Shown here: positions 1 to 47,479 of the stretch, piece after piece
Numbering within the stretch: position 1 is the first letter of the stretch
Layout of the letters: each line of letters begins with the position of its first letter
DNA from: Scylla paramamosain
Lineage: Eukaryota; Arthropoda; Malacostraca; Decapoda; Portunidae
Direction of reading: 5' to 3'
Length of the DNA stretch: 64,000 nucleotides
Assembly: GCF_035594125.1 (NCBI RefSeq)
Contig: NC_087156.1
Coordinates: 33,861,997-33,925,996, forward strand
The notes under the pieces: model-generated
Seen by the model: only the letters and a program-made list of their open reading frames with translations
Database searches by the model: none
What the model was told of the DNA's origin: nothing
Made by a program: the position numbers and the translations under genes

Positions 1-7
1 GTAGTGT

Positions 8-734
8 ATGGATGGCACATTTTCGGTAGCTCCAAGACTCTTCACCCAGCTATATGTCATCCATGGTCGAGTGTCTACCTCTTGTGTATGTCTTGCTGCA
101 ACGCAAGACACAAACCAGCTACGAGCAAGTTTTCAGGGTCCTGGAGGAGAGTGGCTGTGATCCCAGCACAGTCATTATTGACTTCGAGAGGCCTGTGGAG
201 CTGACCCTTCAAGTGGTCTTCAGGGAGGAGGTCCAGGTGCGGTTCTGTTTCTATCATCCGACCCAGTCCATCTGGAGGCAGATCCAGCACGTGGGTCTCA
301 AAAACCTATATTAGTCCAATGATGAGTTCCGCCTCTTCTGTGGTCAGGTGGATGCACTCGCCTTCCTGCCTTCAGAAGATGTCAGGGGTGGCATGTCACA
401 CCTTCGATTTATCATGCCTGAGGAGGCTGCTCCACTCTTGGAATACTTTGACTCCACCTATATTTCTGGCAAACTCAGTCATCACCGTAACATCACTTCC
501 AGGCCAGGACACATACAGCCAATCATGATCCATCTACGTCGCACGCCACCTATGTTCCCGCCTGAAAAATGGAATATGCACCACGCAACTCTTAACAACC
601 AGCCAAGAACTAATAATATTTGCGAGAGGTGGAACAAGTTTTTCCGTCTGGTGGGACACGCCAACCCGACTGTGTGGAAACTCATCGAGTGTCTGCAAGC
701 TGACGCTGCCACCGTTTATGAAATTCTGCTGTAG
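8..734 (+). pseudogene. MULE (Mutator-like) transposase fragment, decayed
   Basis: The frame starting at about base 8 reads MDGTFSVAPRLFTQLYVIHG, the DGTF...QLYxIHG signature around the first catalytic Asp of MULE transposases. It shifts frame near 75-90 and continues as LPLVYVLLQRKTQTSYEQVF, then IIDFERP (position of the second acidic residue) and VRFCFYHPTQSIWRQIQ, the CxxxH segment that follows in this family. A single in-frame TAG at 312-314 interrupts the protein, after which the same frame stays open to the stop at 732-734 (RTNNICERWNKFFRLVGHAN). The 5' end is outside the window. One frameshift and one nonsense codon make it a dead transposon gene rather than a domesticated one. The MULE assignment rests on recalled family motifs. 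Confidence 0.8.
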
Positions 735-797
735 GAAGAAATGCTCAACGCTTTAAATATATTGCATTAAATAATATTTTTGTTTTCCTCGCATTTT

Positions 798-895
798 GAC
801 CCATGGCCAAAATGGCCTACCTTCCATGGCCAAAACGCCTTCAGTTGGCGATTTCGTGGCCAAAACGTCCATGGTCAAAACGTCTGTGGCCAAAA
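798..895 (+). repeat. TGGCCAAAA short repeats next to the MULE
   Basis: About five imperfect copies of TGGCCAAAAYG (one reading TGGTCAAAACG) lie within 100 bp just after the transposase fragment. They may be subterminal repeats of the MULE, bound by its transposase. No matching end is visible because the other terminus is outside the window. Confidence 0.5.
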
Positions 896-1035
896 TATCC
901 AGCTTCCACTGTACACACAGCAGTTATGAAATGAAGTGTCAAAGCGTCTCTTTGCTGGTATTTTCACACTATTTGTGCATTTTGGGTGCGTTTCATCTCT
1001 TAGGTATCCCTGTTTATTATCCTAATCTGTCTTGA

Positions 1036-3372
1036 CAGACTGCAAGTATTATAATATAACAAAATATTTTATGTTATTAGGGATTATGGAGCAAAGGTAA
1101 ACTATGATCTAGGGAGCACATCTAGCAGCTGCCCAGGTCACAAGTCATTCACAGAGGCGAGAGAGAGTGAGGTCCCTTGCCCTGCTGCTCATGTTAAGGC
1201 CACGATCTATCCCGTGTATTGCTTCTTCAGACCTGTCCTACTTCATCAAATATACAGATACAAGCCACTCTGCAGAGTACTAGCGTGAATTGGTTGAATC
1301 ATTCGTGACCTCACTTTGCATTATAGCATTGTACCAGAACACAATGATGTGCTAGAACTCGGGCCCATGACAGGAAGGCCATTCAAACACCTTTACGTGT
1401 CCTGCCAGAATGCTGCACACCGCTGGAAGACTTGACTGTTCCACACTCATTGTAAGCAAATGTTACTTTTCACTTAATTTGAAACAATTCACGCTACAGT
1501 TTTAATGATGGTTTTCACCCGTGAGTTACTTGTATGTAGATCATTCTTTATGCTCAAGATTTTATTGAAAACAATACACGCACATCAGCTTGTTTTCACC
1601 TAACATGTTTGCATCGCTGCCAGCAAGTGGCTGTATCTTTTGCTCAGCCCTGCTGCCGCCTATTTCTCCGAAAAAGGTTCCCTGGGAGCCTCGGAAGCTT
1701 ACGGTGTGGGGCAGTTGTAAGGTTCTGATGCTCCCAGGAGATCTGCGCAAAAGGAATACGTTGAAAAATGCCTGTTTCCGAGGAGCTTGCAAAGAAATGA
1801 AGAAGACGCCTTTAATAAGTATAAGCAAGCGAATATCACAGTAAACCACTAGATTCATCATACCTGTTATATATTAAGTCTTTCTTCTGTTTAGATGAGC
1901 AGTAATACCTTATCATGCTCATATCGATAATGTAAGATGCATATCTAAGTCTAAAAATGTTAAATCACAAAGAAAACCGTGTTAAAATAGTATAAATATA
2001 ATATAAAGGGAATGCACACCTGAAATGTAAAATGCAGTTGACCACTACTAATATACACTGTACGCTAACAATTCACCTGCTAAGTCTGCTCAACAATCTT
2101 AATTAAGAGGAGGTGGTCTAATCTCAAGTCATAATAAATAGGAAATAAAAAAAAATAAAGCTTGATATAAGTTTATGCTCCTTGGCCCCCCGTAAACTAA
2201 ACTAACGAAATATCTTATCTAACCTAGCCTCCTAAACCCCGCCTAAGACCACCCCGCTTCCATTCACTAATAAATTTAATAATTATTATTTACAAGTATT
2301 ATTTTTTGCTGCCAAATCGTCTTGCTTGTACTACTATCACGATGTCTGCCATCGTTATTAGTCCCTAAAATCACAAGATTATTTTAACAACAGCAGAGAC
2401 ATAGCATACTTCATCATTAGGAGAACTAGCTTATTAAATGTCACACATTTAGCACTAAAAATAACAGGTATAAATTAAAGAAATCTGGATGGAATAGTGA
2501 GGCGAGCAAGGAACGCGTCAGCCCAGATGCAAAGTGACATCATAGTGGAGATGCACTTCATACTATGGTCCTAGGTGTTGCCAATTCTAAAACTGGATTT
2601 TGTTTTTCTCAGAAACTTCAAAACGTATAGAAAATTTTATGGTACTCTATTGATTACTAGCGTTCACTTTATGATGTTATGTACCGTATTTGCCGGCGCA
2701 TTAGACGCACTTTTTTTTTTTTTTAAGTATATTATAATTGCCATGCGTCTAATGCGGCCGTAGTACAGACGCCTAAACTCTATATTCTCGACAGAACTTT
2801 TGGGCGTTGGCCGAGATCCGTTTACTACTCTGCCACATTACACAATTTCTCTTAAATATATCAGTTCTTTTTACTTTTTATTGAAATTCAAGTATTCAGT
2901 ATGGATTCTTTAACTCATCAAACCATGCAGTGCTACGAATGGTTTGGGTTTTAAGATAATAGTCTGGGTTCTACATATCATATCATTCGACAACATACCT
3001 TTGCTGCGTTGTCATTTAGGTCGAGTATCCGGGGTGCTTATCGGTAAGGTCAGGTGACTCAGGTCAGAGAGAGAGGTGACTCAGCCTCTCGAGGGACACT
3101 CCCGCGATGGAAGCAACTTCCAAGTGCTTGCGTGTTCTTCACAGTCGGGAGAAAAGAGCTTCTTTACATTAAGAATAAATATCTTTAGAAGAGAAGGGCC
3201 AATAGAGGTCCTATCATTGCATCCTCCAGAGCAATAGCTCGAACGGCTAATGCCAATCATGTGACTGAGAGGACAGTGCGACGAATCTGCTCTGCCCCAA
3301 ATTGAGATTGCCGGAAACAATTGCCACGAACAAATAAAATATAGAAAAATTATTCACATAGTATCATACAAT

Positions 3373-3374
<2 letters not shown>
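1036..3374. other. Gene-free stretch, mostly unremarkable
   Basis: No exon-like open frame with splice sites was seen. Around 2684-2762 a sequence starting CCGTATTTGCCGGCGCATT faces a partly complementary ATGCGTCTAATGCGGCC across a poly(T) run, which looks like the remains of a small inverted-repeat element. The rest is AT-rich with no recognisable feature. Confidence 0.4.

Positions 3375-3443
<69 letters not shown>
3375..3443. repeat. (GA)n microsatellite
   Basis: An uninterrupted run of about 34 GA units. Open frames that cross it (poly Leu-Ser on the minus strand) are artefacts of the repeat. A short second TC-rich tract lies at 3670-3698. Confidence 0.95.
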
Positions 3444-3447
<4 letters not shown>

Positions 3448-4049
3448 GTACGACGGTCGCCTGTTCTTTCCACCAAGGTGTTAAACTCATAACTGGTCCT
3501 GTAGATATGGCAACGCAGCTTACAGGGAATTCCCCGATTCGGCCAACGCCCAAACGTTCTTCCAGGAGTAAAAACACTATAGGCCTGTAAGCCTAGACCT
3601 ATAGTGTGGAGTTCAAGCAGTAGTAAATGTACACTAAGCACAAATATTATTACTAATATTATTACTAATAATCTCTCTCTCTCTTTCTCTCTCTCTCTGA
3701 CAGATAAGGGGGAGGGGGAGGTGACAGGGAGGGAAGTTTGAGACAAGACAAAAGAGGAAGGGAGAGGAAAGGAAAAAAGGAGAGGAGGGAGATAACCGAG
3801 GAAGGAGAGTACATGGGGTAAGGTGGAGAAAGGGAGGAGGACGACTGGAGAACGGGGAGAAAGTAGAAAGAATAATTATAAGCAGCAAAGGTAAGGAGTG
3901 AGTGGAGTATTAGAGAAAGTATTGAGAAATAAGTATTCTCTTTACCTGTCCCCTACTTCTTAATTTTTCATTCATCCATTTCCTTCGCTTTTATTCTCCT
4001 TCAATCCATTTTCATTCTCAATCAGTCTCATTCAACTTCGCAATCTTCA

Positions 4050-6145
4050 GGATTTTTTTTTTTTTTTTTATGTAGGAAGGACACTGGCCAAGGGCAACAA
4101 AAATCCAATAAAAAAAAAAATGCCCACCGAAATGCCAGTCCCATAAAAGGGTCAAAGCAGTAGTCAAAAATTGATGAATAAGTGATGAATAAGTATCTTG
4201 AAACCTCCCTCTTGAAAGAATTCAAGTCATAAGAAGGTGGAAATTCAGAAGCAGGCAGGGAGTTCCAGAGTTTACCAGAGAAAGGGATGAATGATTGAGA
4301 ATACTGGTTAACTCTTGCGTTAGAGAGGTGGACAGAATAGGGGTGAGAGAAAGAAGAAAGTCTTGTGCAGCGAGGCCGCGGGAGGAGGGGAGGCATGCAG
4401 TTAGCAAGATCAGAGGAGCAGTTAGCATGAAAATAGCGTTAGAAGACAGCTAGAGATGCAACATTGCGGCGGTGAGAGAGAGGCTGAAGACAGTCAGTTA
4501 GAGGAGAGGCGTTGATGAGACGAAAAGCTTTTGATTCCACCCTGTCTAGAAGAGCAGTATGAGTGCAAACCCCCCAGACGTGTGAAACATACTCCATACA
4601 TGGATGGATAAGGCCCTTGTACAGAGTTAGCAGCTGGGGGGGGTGAGAAAAACTGGCAGAGACGTCTCAGAAAACCTAACTTCATAGAAGCTGTTTTAGC
4701 TAGAGATGAGATGTGAAGTTTCTAGTTCAGATTATAAGTAAAGGGCAGACCGAGGATGTTCAGTGAAGAAGAGGGGGACAGTTGAGTGTCATTGAAGAAG
4801 AGGGGATAGTTGTCTGGAAGGTTGTGTCGAGTTGATAGATGGAGGAATTGAGTTTTTGAGGCACTGAACAATACCAAGTTTGCTCTGCCCCAATCAGAAA
4901 TGTTAGAAAGATCAGAAGTCAAGCGTTCTGTGGCTTCCCTGCGTGAAATGTTTACTTCCTGAAGGGTTGGACGTCTATGAAAAGACATGGAAAAGTGCAG
5001 AATGGTATCATCAACATAGGAGTAGATAGGACAAGAAGTCTGGTTTAGAAGATCATTAATGAATAATAAGAAGAGAGTGGGTGACAGGACAGAACCCTGT
5101 GGAACACCACTGTTAATAGATTTGGGAGAAGAACAGTGACCGTCTACCACAGCAGCAATAGAACGGTCAGAAACGAAACTTGAGATAAAGTTACAGAGAG
5201 AAGGATAGAAGCCATAGGAGGGTAGTTTGGAAATCAAAGCTTTGTGCCAGACTCTATCAAAAGCTTTTGATATGTCCAAGGCAACAGCAAAAGTTTCACC
5301 AAAATCTCTAAAAGAGGATGACCAAGACTCAGTAAGGAAAGCCAGAAGATCACCAGTAGAGCAACCTGGCGATCAGATAGAAGGTTGTGAAGTGTTAGAT
5401 GTTTAAGAGTCTTCCTGTTGAGGATAGATTCAAAAACTTTAGATAGGCAGGAAATTAAAGCAATAGGACGGTAGTTTGAGGGATTAGAACGGTCATTTTT
5501 TTTTAGGAACAGGTAGAATGTAGGCAAACTTCTAACAAGAAAGAAAGGTAGGTGTTGACAGACAGAGCTGAGTTTGACTAGGCAAGGTGCAAGCACGGAG
5601 GCACAGTTTCGGAGAACAATAGGAGGGATCCCATCAGGTCCATAAGCCTTCCGAGGGTTTAGGCCAGCGAGGACATGGAAAACATCACTGCGAAGAATTT
5701 TAATAGGTGGCATGAAGTAGTCAGAAGGTGGAGGAGAGGGAGGAACAAGCCCAGAATCGTCCAAGGTAGAGTTTTTAGCAAAGGTTTGAGCGAAGAGTTC
5801 AGCTTTAGAAATAGATGTGATAGCAGTGGTGCCATCTGGTTGAAATAGAGGAGGGAAAGAAGAAGCAAAGTTATTGGAGATATTTTTGGCTAGATGCCAA
5901 AAGTCACGAGGGGAGTTAGATCTTGAAAGGTTTTGACACTTTCTGTTAATGAAGGAGTTTTTGGCTAGTTGGAGAACAGACTTGGCATGGTTCCGGGCAG
6001 AAATATAAAGTGCATGAGATTCTGGTGATGGAAGGTTTAAGTACCTTTTGTGGGCCACCTCTCCATCATGTATAGCACGAGAACAAGCTGTATTAAACCA
6101 AGGTTTAGAAGATTTAGGACGAGAAAAAGAGTGTGTTCTTAAACT
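4050..6145 (-). mobile_element. Jockey-like non-LTR retrotransposon, 5'-truncated
   Basis: On the minus strand this reads a LINE ORF2 from just after the endonuclease through reverse transcriptase to a poly(A) end. Landmarks in order are SRPKSSKPWFNTACSRAIH (near 6110), GLNPRKAYGPDGIPPIVLRN (near 5660-5600), SNYRPIALISCLSKVFESIL (near 5480), MDISKAFDRVWHKALISKL (5279), GVPQGSVLSPTLFLLFINDL, the catalytic box YSYVDDT (near 5010), and a C-terminal WNSLP segment near 4260. A run of A on the minus strand (T at 4052-4068) marks the 3' end. The body is broken by several frameshifts, for example between 5234 and 5400. The endonuclease domain is absent, so this is a dead 5'-truncated insertion. Jockey clade is a best guess. 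Confidence 0.85.
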
Positions 6146-6186
6146 CTCTCTCTCTCTCTCTCTCCCTCTCACACACACACACACAT

Positions 6187-6462
6187 ACACCATGTAGTGT
6201 AGTGGTTAGCACGCGCGGCTCACAACCAAGAAGGCCCGGGTTCGAATCCCGGGCGCGGCGAGGCAAATGGGAGAGCCTATTAATGTATAGCCCCTGTTCA
6301 CCTAGCAGCAAGTAGGTACGGGATGTAATACGAGGGGATGTGACCTCGCTGTACTGGTGTGTAAGTGATCTCAGTCCTACCCAAAGATCGGTCACTATGA
6401 GCTCTGAGCTCTTTCGGTAGGGTAACGGCTGGCTGGGTGACCAACAGACGACCGTAGGTGAA
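6187..6462 (+). mobile_element. tRNA-derived SINE
   Basis: The 5' part resembles a tRNA: an A-box-like TAGTGTAGTGGTTAGCACGC followed 40 bp later by a B-box GGTTCGAATCCC inside a GGCCCGGG...CCCGGGC arm. It continues into about 200 bp of unrelated body that contains no tRNA acceptor-stem closure. CA repeats flank both sides. A functional tRNA gene is excluded because the 5' acceptor strand and 3' end do not pair. It sits directly beside the 5' end of the preceding LINE, so it probably inserted into or next to the same TC/CA-rich target. Confidence 0.85.
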
Positions 6463-6499
6463 TCACACACACACACACACACACATTTGCCAGTTGTAG

Positions 6500-7110
6500 G
6501 ATGTGGATGTGCCAGTTGTAGGCAGGTGAGGGGTTGTAGGAAAATGCATAAGACGAGTGAATGGAAGTATCCGGAAACAGTGCTAGACAAACATGGTCCA
6601 GTGAATGGAAGGATAAGAGAATGTTGTGAAAAGTAGGTGTCATAGGATGACTTAGAAGTCATGAAAGGGAAAAATTTGTCTATGGATGTGAAGAGACTGA
6701 AGGCATTGTATTCTCCTGTCAAGGCTGACTTATGTCTCAAAGACCCTGGACATCAAACAGGACAAAACAATCTAGTCCATGCTGTGGAAATAAATTATCC
6801 AAAAAGAACATGTGGATTAACAAGATGGAATGGTCGTAACAGTATGTACGAGATATGGTATGAACTCTGATGCAAGTGGTATAAAATTTGGAGTGGAAGA
6901 GTGAAAAGGAATATACTAAGAGGATATGGCTATTCTGATGGTAAAGAACAAGGAATTTGTAGTGTACATGAGTGAAGTTGTTGTTAATAAGAGTAGTCCA
7001 GGAACTGAAAATGCAATAAGGGACTGTTTGGATAAGGAGAGGTGGAGGCTCTTCTGCCAAGGGTGCTCCCTGTGGGTGCAAGCCATCAATCAGAGACATA
7101 GGTACATAAA
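6500..7110 (+). pseudogene. LINE reverse transcriptase 3' region, relic
   Basis: Plus-strand frames give the C-terminal part of a non-LTR retrotransposon ORF2: DVKRLKALYSPVKADL, then RTCGLTRWNGRNSMYEIWYE, then VKRNILRGYGYSDGK (ancestrally WVKRNTLRWFGH-like), ending near DKERWRLFCQGCSL. Stops and shifts interrupt every part. The same family is seen again at 44110-44840. Confidence 0.65.
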
Positions 7111-7237
7111 TTTGCCATGCAAACTGGAATGGACAGAGTAATATCTCATCTAAGATTATCAAAATTTTTTTTATTAGAAACTGTGTACACTTGGAAGTGG
7201 AATAATGAAGTATTACATTGTCCATATTTACAAATTA

Positions 7238-7339
7238 TTTATTGGCAAACATTATGTCCCTTATTTTACCTACATGTTTCCTTGGATAAAATATCTTTAT
7301 GTACACACTCCAAAAATAGGAATTGTTCAGGGTTTTATT
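7238..7339 (-). terminator. Candidate polyadenylation signals of the giant gene
   Basis: Two AATAAA hexamers on the minus strand, at 7334-7339 and 7238-7243, lie about 95 and 190 nt after the stop codon of the giant minus-strand gene. Either could define its 3' end. The context downstream is AT-rich. Direct evidence for the cleavage site is lacking. Confidence 0.5.
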
Positions 7340-7433
7340 TTGCTGTAAGTATAATTTCTTAGCATAAGAAAACTAATGAGGTGGTTTGTTTGAAACATGA
7401 TATACTGACTGAAACCAAGCTCAGCAAAAGCAA

Positions 7434-42311
<34,878 letters not shown>

Positions 42312-44100
42312 AATTCTTTAAATAATCACAATGGCTTGCAAGTGAGAGAGGGGTAGAGAAAGGCCAGTATCACATTATATTGCAAAAAACACACAAACAA
42401 ATGAGGTGTCTCATTACTGCACAGTATTACACCATGTTGCCACAGTGCTGCACCTACGCACCGCTGCATCACACTGGATGTGAGAACAAAACGCACTTTC
42501 ACACTATTCTAGAAGCCATGGCACTGCACCACTGCTCCACTACATCATGTTGAAGTACTCGCATACTTCTAATGCAGTGGCACTGCACCACTGAGTCATG
42601 CCAATATGAGGACAAAACACACAGACTTAGTTCTATGCCATGTGGCTGGAATAAATAAATGTTTTTCCAGTGTTTTCAATACCCCAAGTTTCATGATCCT
42701 TGAGTTTAGCACTATGCCTTGGAAAGAATGCAAATGTTTAACTCGTGAGGTACCATACATCATAAGGTTGGTTCATCCAGGAGTGGCATTCTTAAAACAT
42801 CTACTAGTTAGATACTGGTAAATACTTATTCAGCAACAATGGCAAACATCTTCAGGTTACTCACTTGCTCAAACACATCAGGCTTTCAAAGGAATGTGAA
42901 AAATACTGACAATGTGATTGTGTCAATTTTTAACGAACCATTCCAGACAGGAATTCTAAGACCAGCATCATTACATTCTACTTGTTCTAAGTTTCTTGAA
43001 CAAGCACATTATTTGTGAATGTGCTGCAAAAATAACTTACTGATATATATCCAATTTGATTTATATCCTCAGCAATCTAATGAAGACCAGCTTTTAATGA
43101 TTTATAATATTTCTCAGGCTATTGATTGTGGAGATAATAGGCTCAGACCTTATACTTAATTTTTTTCCAAGCACTTGATATAGCTTTCTATATCTTAATA
43201 AATAAATTGTGCAGACTGGGCAAAGTAAGTAAAGTACTGGATTTACCTAGTAACTTTCTGGTAAATATCCCTTGACATCTGAAGATCTTAGTTACTTTCA
43301 TTGTTCTAAATAGCAGCAACTTTCCTTATGCACTTTTGTGGCCAGCCAAAATGCTAATGATTGACTGTGCATCACACTGTGTGGTCATCAATCCATGCAA
43401 CTTCCATATTCACAGTAGCTGTGCAAGGGTCTAGGCCACATGTGTTTGCAGTGACATTAGTTTGTGCTGCTGTTTAAGCCTCTGTTCCACACAGAACTAA
43501 ACATTTATTGCAAGTGAATGCATCTGCAACACCAACACCTCCATCACCACTTTCCTCCAAAACCTACCTTAAGCAAGTTAACAGTATCTCTTGGAAATTA
43601 TATTTCATGAGAATTATTTATTAACTTGTTTATTTACTAATATCTGCATGTGATGCACCACCTAACCATAACCAACAGTCTTTAAGAGTTCATATGCATT
43701 CTATTGCATTAGCAAAGCAGTATTATGCAGCTCCCCTTGAATTCAGCCTATGGTAGAGATACCAGGAGGCCCTCCAGGTAAAAGTAATAAGTAAGAGGAA
43801 TTACAAATTTGCTGGAATCTCAACACAGCTCACCAGCAAAATTTTTTTTTTTTTTCTGAAATACTGACAAAATCATTTCCACCATGCTGTGAAAAAACAT
43901 ATTACATAGGTGATAATCAGCAACAAATCTTGGTCAAAGTGAAAACTGAATGCATCAAGTGAGAAGCAACTGTCACTGATCAAGAAAACTTGCTGGTCTG
44001 TTCTGTGCTAGGTCACTTCATAGCTAACTCTATACAATAAATGACAACCGCATCCTTCTTATCTACTGAAATATTTTGGTTGGTATTTTATTTCACAAGA
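42312..44100. other. Intergenic, upstream of giant gene
   Basis: It contains the likely promoter or 5' UTR of the giant gene just above 42311, but no clear TATA box or initiator can be assigned. There is a repeat-like stretch at 42430-42600 with GGCACTGCACCACTG twice. Confidence 0.4.
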
Positions 44101-44109
44101 TACCTTACA

Positions 44110-44840
44110 GAATGAGTAGGGAACTGTGAAGTGGTTATGGGACGAGAAAAATGGAGGAGATGGGTGAAGTTAAATATCTGGGAAATATTAGATAAACATG
44201 GTGAGATGGAAACAGAGATATGAGAGAAGGTTGTGAAAAGTAAGCATGTTAGTGTCATTTGTAAGAATCATGAAATGGAGATATGTGTCTGAGGATATAA
44301 AGAGAGGCTTTAGGCATAGTATTCTGCCACCAACACTGACATATGGATAAGAGCCCTGGATGTGAAATAGAGTGCAACAATCATGAGTGCATGCAATGGA
44401 AACAAGTGATCTGAGAGGGAATTGTGGAATGACAAGATGGGAGCATGACAGTAATGGAAGTGTATAAATTACAAGAAATGTACTATTCACACTTGTACAG
44501 GTGGTATACACTGTGGAGTAGTAGAAACTGTTGAATAGGTAGAAAGGAAAACAATGAGATGGTATGGCCACAGTGAGAGGAAGAGTAGAGTTTGTAAGAG
44601 ATAATGTGAGCAAATTTGATGATGCTAAAAGGAGAGGAAGGCCACTTGGAAGATGGAAAAGTAGAGTATTAAAAGAAAAAAAAAAGAAAAAATAAATAAA
44701 GGTGTTAGAGGACAAGAGCTTGGGCAAGCAAGAAGGGAATATCTAGATGGGGAAAAGATGGAGGCTCTTCTGGTGAGATCATCCTCATGAGAGACTCCCA
44801 AAGGGATCAAGGCATCAGTGCTAAAGGTAACTTTTAGATT
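44110..44840 (+). pseudogene. LINE reverse transcriptase 3' region, relic
   Basis: Plus-strand frames read EVKYLGNILDKHGEMETEIR and EKVVKSKHVSVICKN, then a decayed tail that includes EKMEALLV in the place where the copy at 6500-7110 has DKERWRLFC. Multiple stops. Same LINE family as 6500-7110. Confidence 0.65.
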
Positions 44841-44944
44841 CAACATTCCATTTTAGTCAGAAGTCAAAAGTTTCATGCAATCTAAAATAAAACATGTGAA
44901 TCAGAGCTAGGTAACCCTGAAGTAGCTGCCATATAGGCACTTTC

Positions 44945-46100
44945 AAGTATAGGTCCACCATCCCTAATCTGAACACATATGAACAAAAGTCCAAAAAGTT
45001 CTGAAAACCACAATTTTTCCATGGAGTGTGACAGGAGTGGCACTACTGACATGCATGCCTGAACCTAGTGTCACATCAAATGCTGGACATGGTAGGTGTT
45101 CCACTTTACGTAATGTGTGTGGGGGGGGGGGGAAAGGAGGGTATGCACAGCATTTTCTTAGTATTCCCACATTTGTTTCTACCTCAAGAAATGGTAGAGG
45201 TGAAAAAGTTACCTAAATCCAGACCCAGCCAGTAGTGTCTGATGGCACGATATGTGTACACGTGTATGTCTTAGTGCACAGACTCAACATATTTCTTTCT
45301 CATTGGTTCATCTGTATGACCACATTGCCAATCAGCAATTAACTACAGATTTTTTTATGTAAATCTACATAAACTGGTAACTGTATCAGCCTGGGAGCAC
45401 ATCCTCACTTATTTCTACTTTATTATAGGGAACATTTTTTTTCTGCTAAATACTTGATTTTTTTTTTTTTTTCCAAAAAGTTATGGCTTTTAATCAGTGC
45501 ATGAGCTGGATATGTGTTTGCTCTAACCCAATTACCAATTAAACATTAATTTTAGAAGTTTGTACAGAAAAGAACTATTTCCTATTGAAAAAGCATCATA
45601 TTTTGAGCAGAAAATTTTAACTTGCTCTGAAAAATAGACCACATCATCATGGTCAACATATTTGCCAGAAATTATATCAGAGAAAGAGAAATTGCTGACC
45701 AAGAAACTTAAGTTGCTAAAGCAGACAACGCTCTTAGAAATGTTTACAAAGGCTAGTTTTAAGATTGCCATGTCATCTTGGGAGATATCCAAGTGCTGCA
45801 TGGTAATGCCGAGTGACACCAATGATTACCTCTTGCAACACTGGTACAGTAAAGACAGTGGTATGGCATGACAGACTTCTGAGATGAGGCAGCGTGACAG
45901 CCCACAAGAGAGTATGCATGACGGAGTGATATACATGAGAACTAAGTTTTACCTGATGTTCCTTTAAGAAATAAATTTCCTCAGTGCATATGTTCATGGA
46001 ATACAATTATCCTAATACTACATTAAATATGAAAAAAAATCTAAAAACTAAAATGCAGCTGGCCCCAAAGATTTTGGATTTGGAAAAGAAGACCTGTACA
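44945..46100. mobile_element. Jerky/Tigger-like DNA transposon relic
   Basis: The left end (AGGTCCACCATCCCTAATCT) and the right part (AAGATTTTGGATTTGGAAAA...GACCTGTA) recall the inverted ends of Tigger/jerky-type elements. A plus-strand frame at 45662-45871 ends SWEISKCCMVMPSDTNDYLL, compatible with the C-terminal half of such a transposase. The ends are diverged, so confidence is modest. Confidence 0.45.
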
Positions 46101-46639
46101 AATTTTTTACCACAAGTTAATTTTACCAATAGTGGCTTCTCATGGATCAGCTAAATCATGTGCATACTGTAATGAATACTCACTGTGAATACAATGTGTG
46201 TTTTTTTTGTTTTTTTTTTGGGGGGGGGTGGTGTCACATGGTTACATTACAGTGAGGTGATCTGTTTTGCACTGTATCACAGCCATGCCGATGAGGCTCA
46301 CTAGGAGGGATACAGTGTAATGCATGTGTTAGTATATTGGCTTCTAGTACAGAATGGTGCATGCTCTCTTGCATCTTTTCATTCAGCCAATGAGAACTGT
46401 CCTATTAATGACGTATTAGAATGTCATTTACTTTCAGCTAATACGTCAATTATTTTTGGCCAATCAAAGGGTGTACACGTGGTGGCCATGGCAGTCACCC
46501 AGCTACCCACACAGGTACCAGTGTCACAATGGCAGTCAAGTGCAATGGACATAAATTTAAGCACCGGGATTTTATAGTGCAGTTCCATAAGCAAGACAAC
46601 TTGGGTATACATTTCTTAAGCAAAGCCACCCCCCACTAT

Positions 46640-46930
46640 TGCTAGTTTATGTTAGGTTAGAGTCCTTAAGGGGGTCCAGGGAAGCAAGGTTCCTCCACTA
46701 GTTTAGGTTAGGCTAATGTGGGGAAGCAGATATTCAGTTTGTTGACTTCTTTTTTATCTTCCTGAAAAGTGGTGTTTCTCCTTAAACTTTTGAGATTTCC
46801 CAGATTTAGCCTATTTAGGTGTTCCCCACCCTAAAATCCCACTTTCCCACCAGGTCCTCAAGTTTGCTTCTGGAGAGGGGCAGCAATAGAATACAGGTGC
46901 CACTATTGGTAAGATTTACTATCTTTGAGG
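46640..46930. repeat. GGTTAG-containing dispersed repeat, copy 1
   Basis: It includes TATGTTAGGTTAGAG, CCTTAAGGGGG and AGTTTAGGTTAGGCTAA. A diverged relative with the same order of landmarks lies at 50510-50850 in mRpL17 intron 1. Confidence 0.5.
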
Positions 46931-47479
46931 GTTATGAACTTTTTATTACTATTATCAACTTCAAACAGTTTTTCTAAGTAACCATAATTTTTAAACCACC
47001 TCAACACATGGAAAACATACACACTCAATCACACTCACTAGCTAGTTGTAAGCACCAAACAACCCTGTAGCCAAGGTATTATGGTATTCTTAATATGTAA
47101 TAAGTAAAAACACACCAGGAAAATATATACCAAGAAAATATAAAAGTACCTGTTCATGTCAGTGTGTTGCACTGTACAAATGTAGTGAAAGCAAAGCTAA
47201 TCAATTAATATAAAGCCCATTTTCAACTCCATTTTATGTCCTATTCTCAATTTAACTTTTTTTTTTTTTTTCAAAGGACATAACAAAACACAACACAAAC
47301 TGAGCATCTATCCACATATTTGCACCCAAGTTTTGTTATTTCGCTACAATCACTTCCCTACCATACAACAGCAGTGCTAATAGTCACCTTGCACCACACA
47401 CAGCACCAAGTCGCAATGGAAAAATGCTGATGCTGCAAGTGGCAAAATTAAACTAAGTATACCATATACAATTCGGTTT

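Noticed and set aside
4722..6193. Host gene with reverse-transcriptase domain
   Set aside because: Frameshifts, poly(A) end and several further copies in the window identify a dead retrotransposon.
6190..6260. Functional tRNA gene
   Set aside because: A- and B-box-like motifs are present, but the acceptor stem does not close and the sequence runs on into a SINE body.
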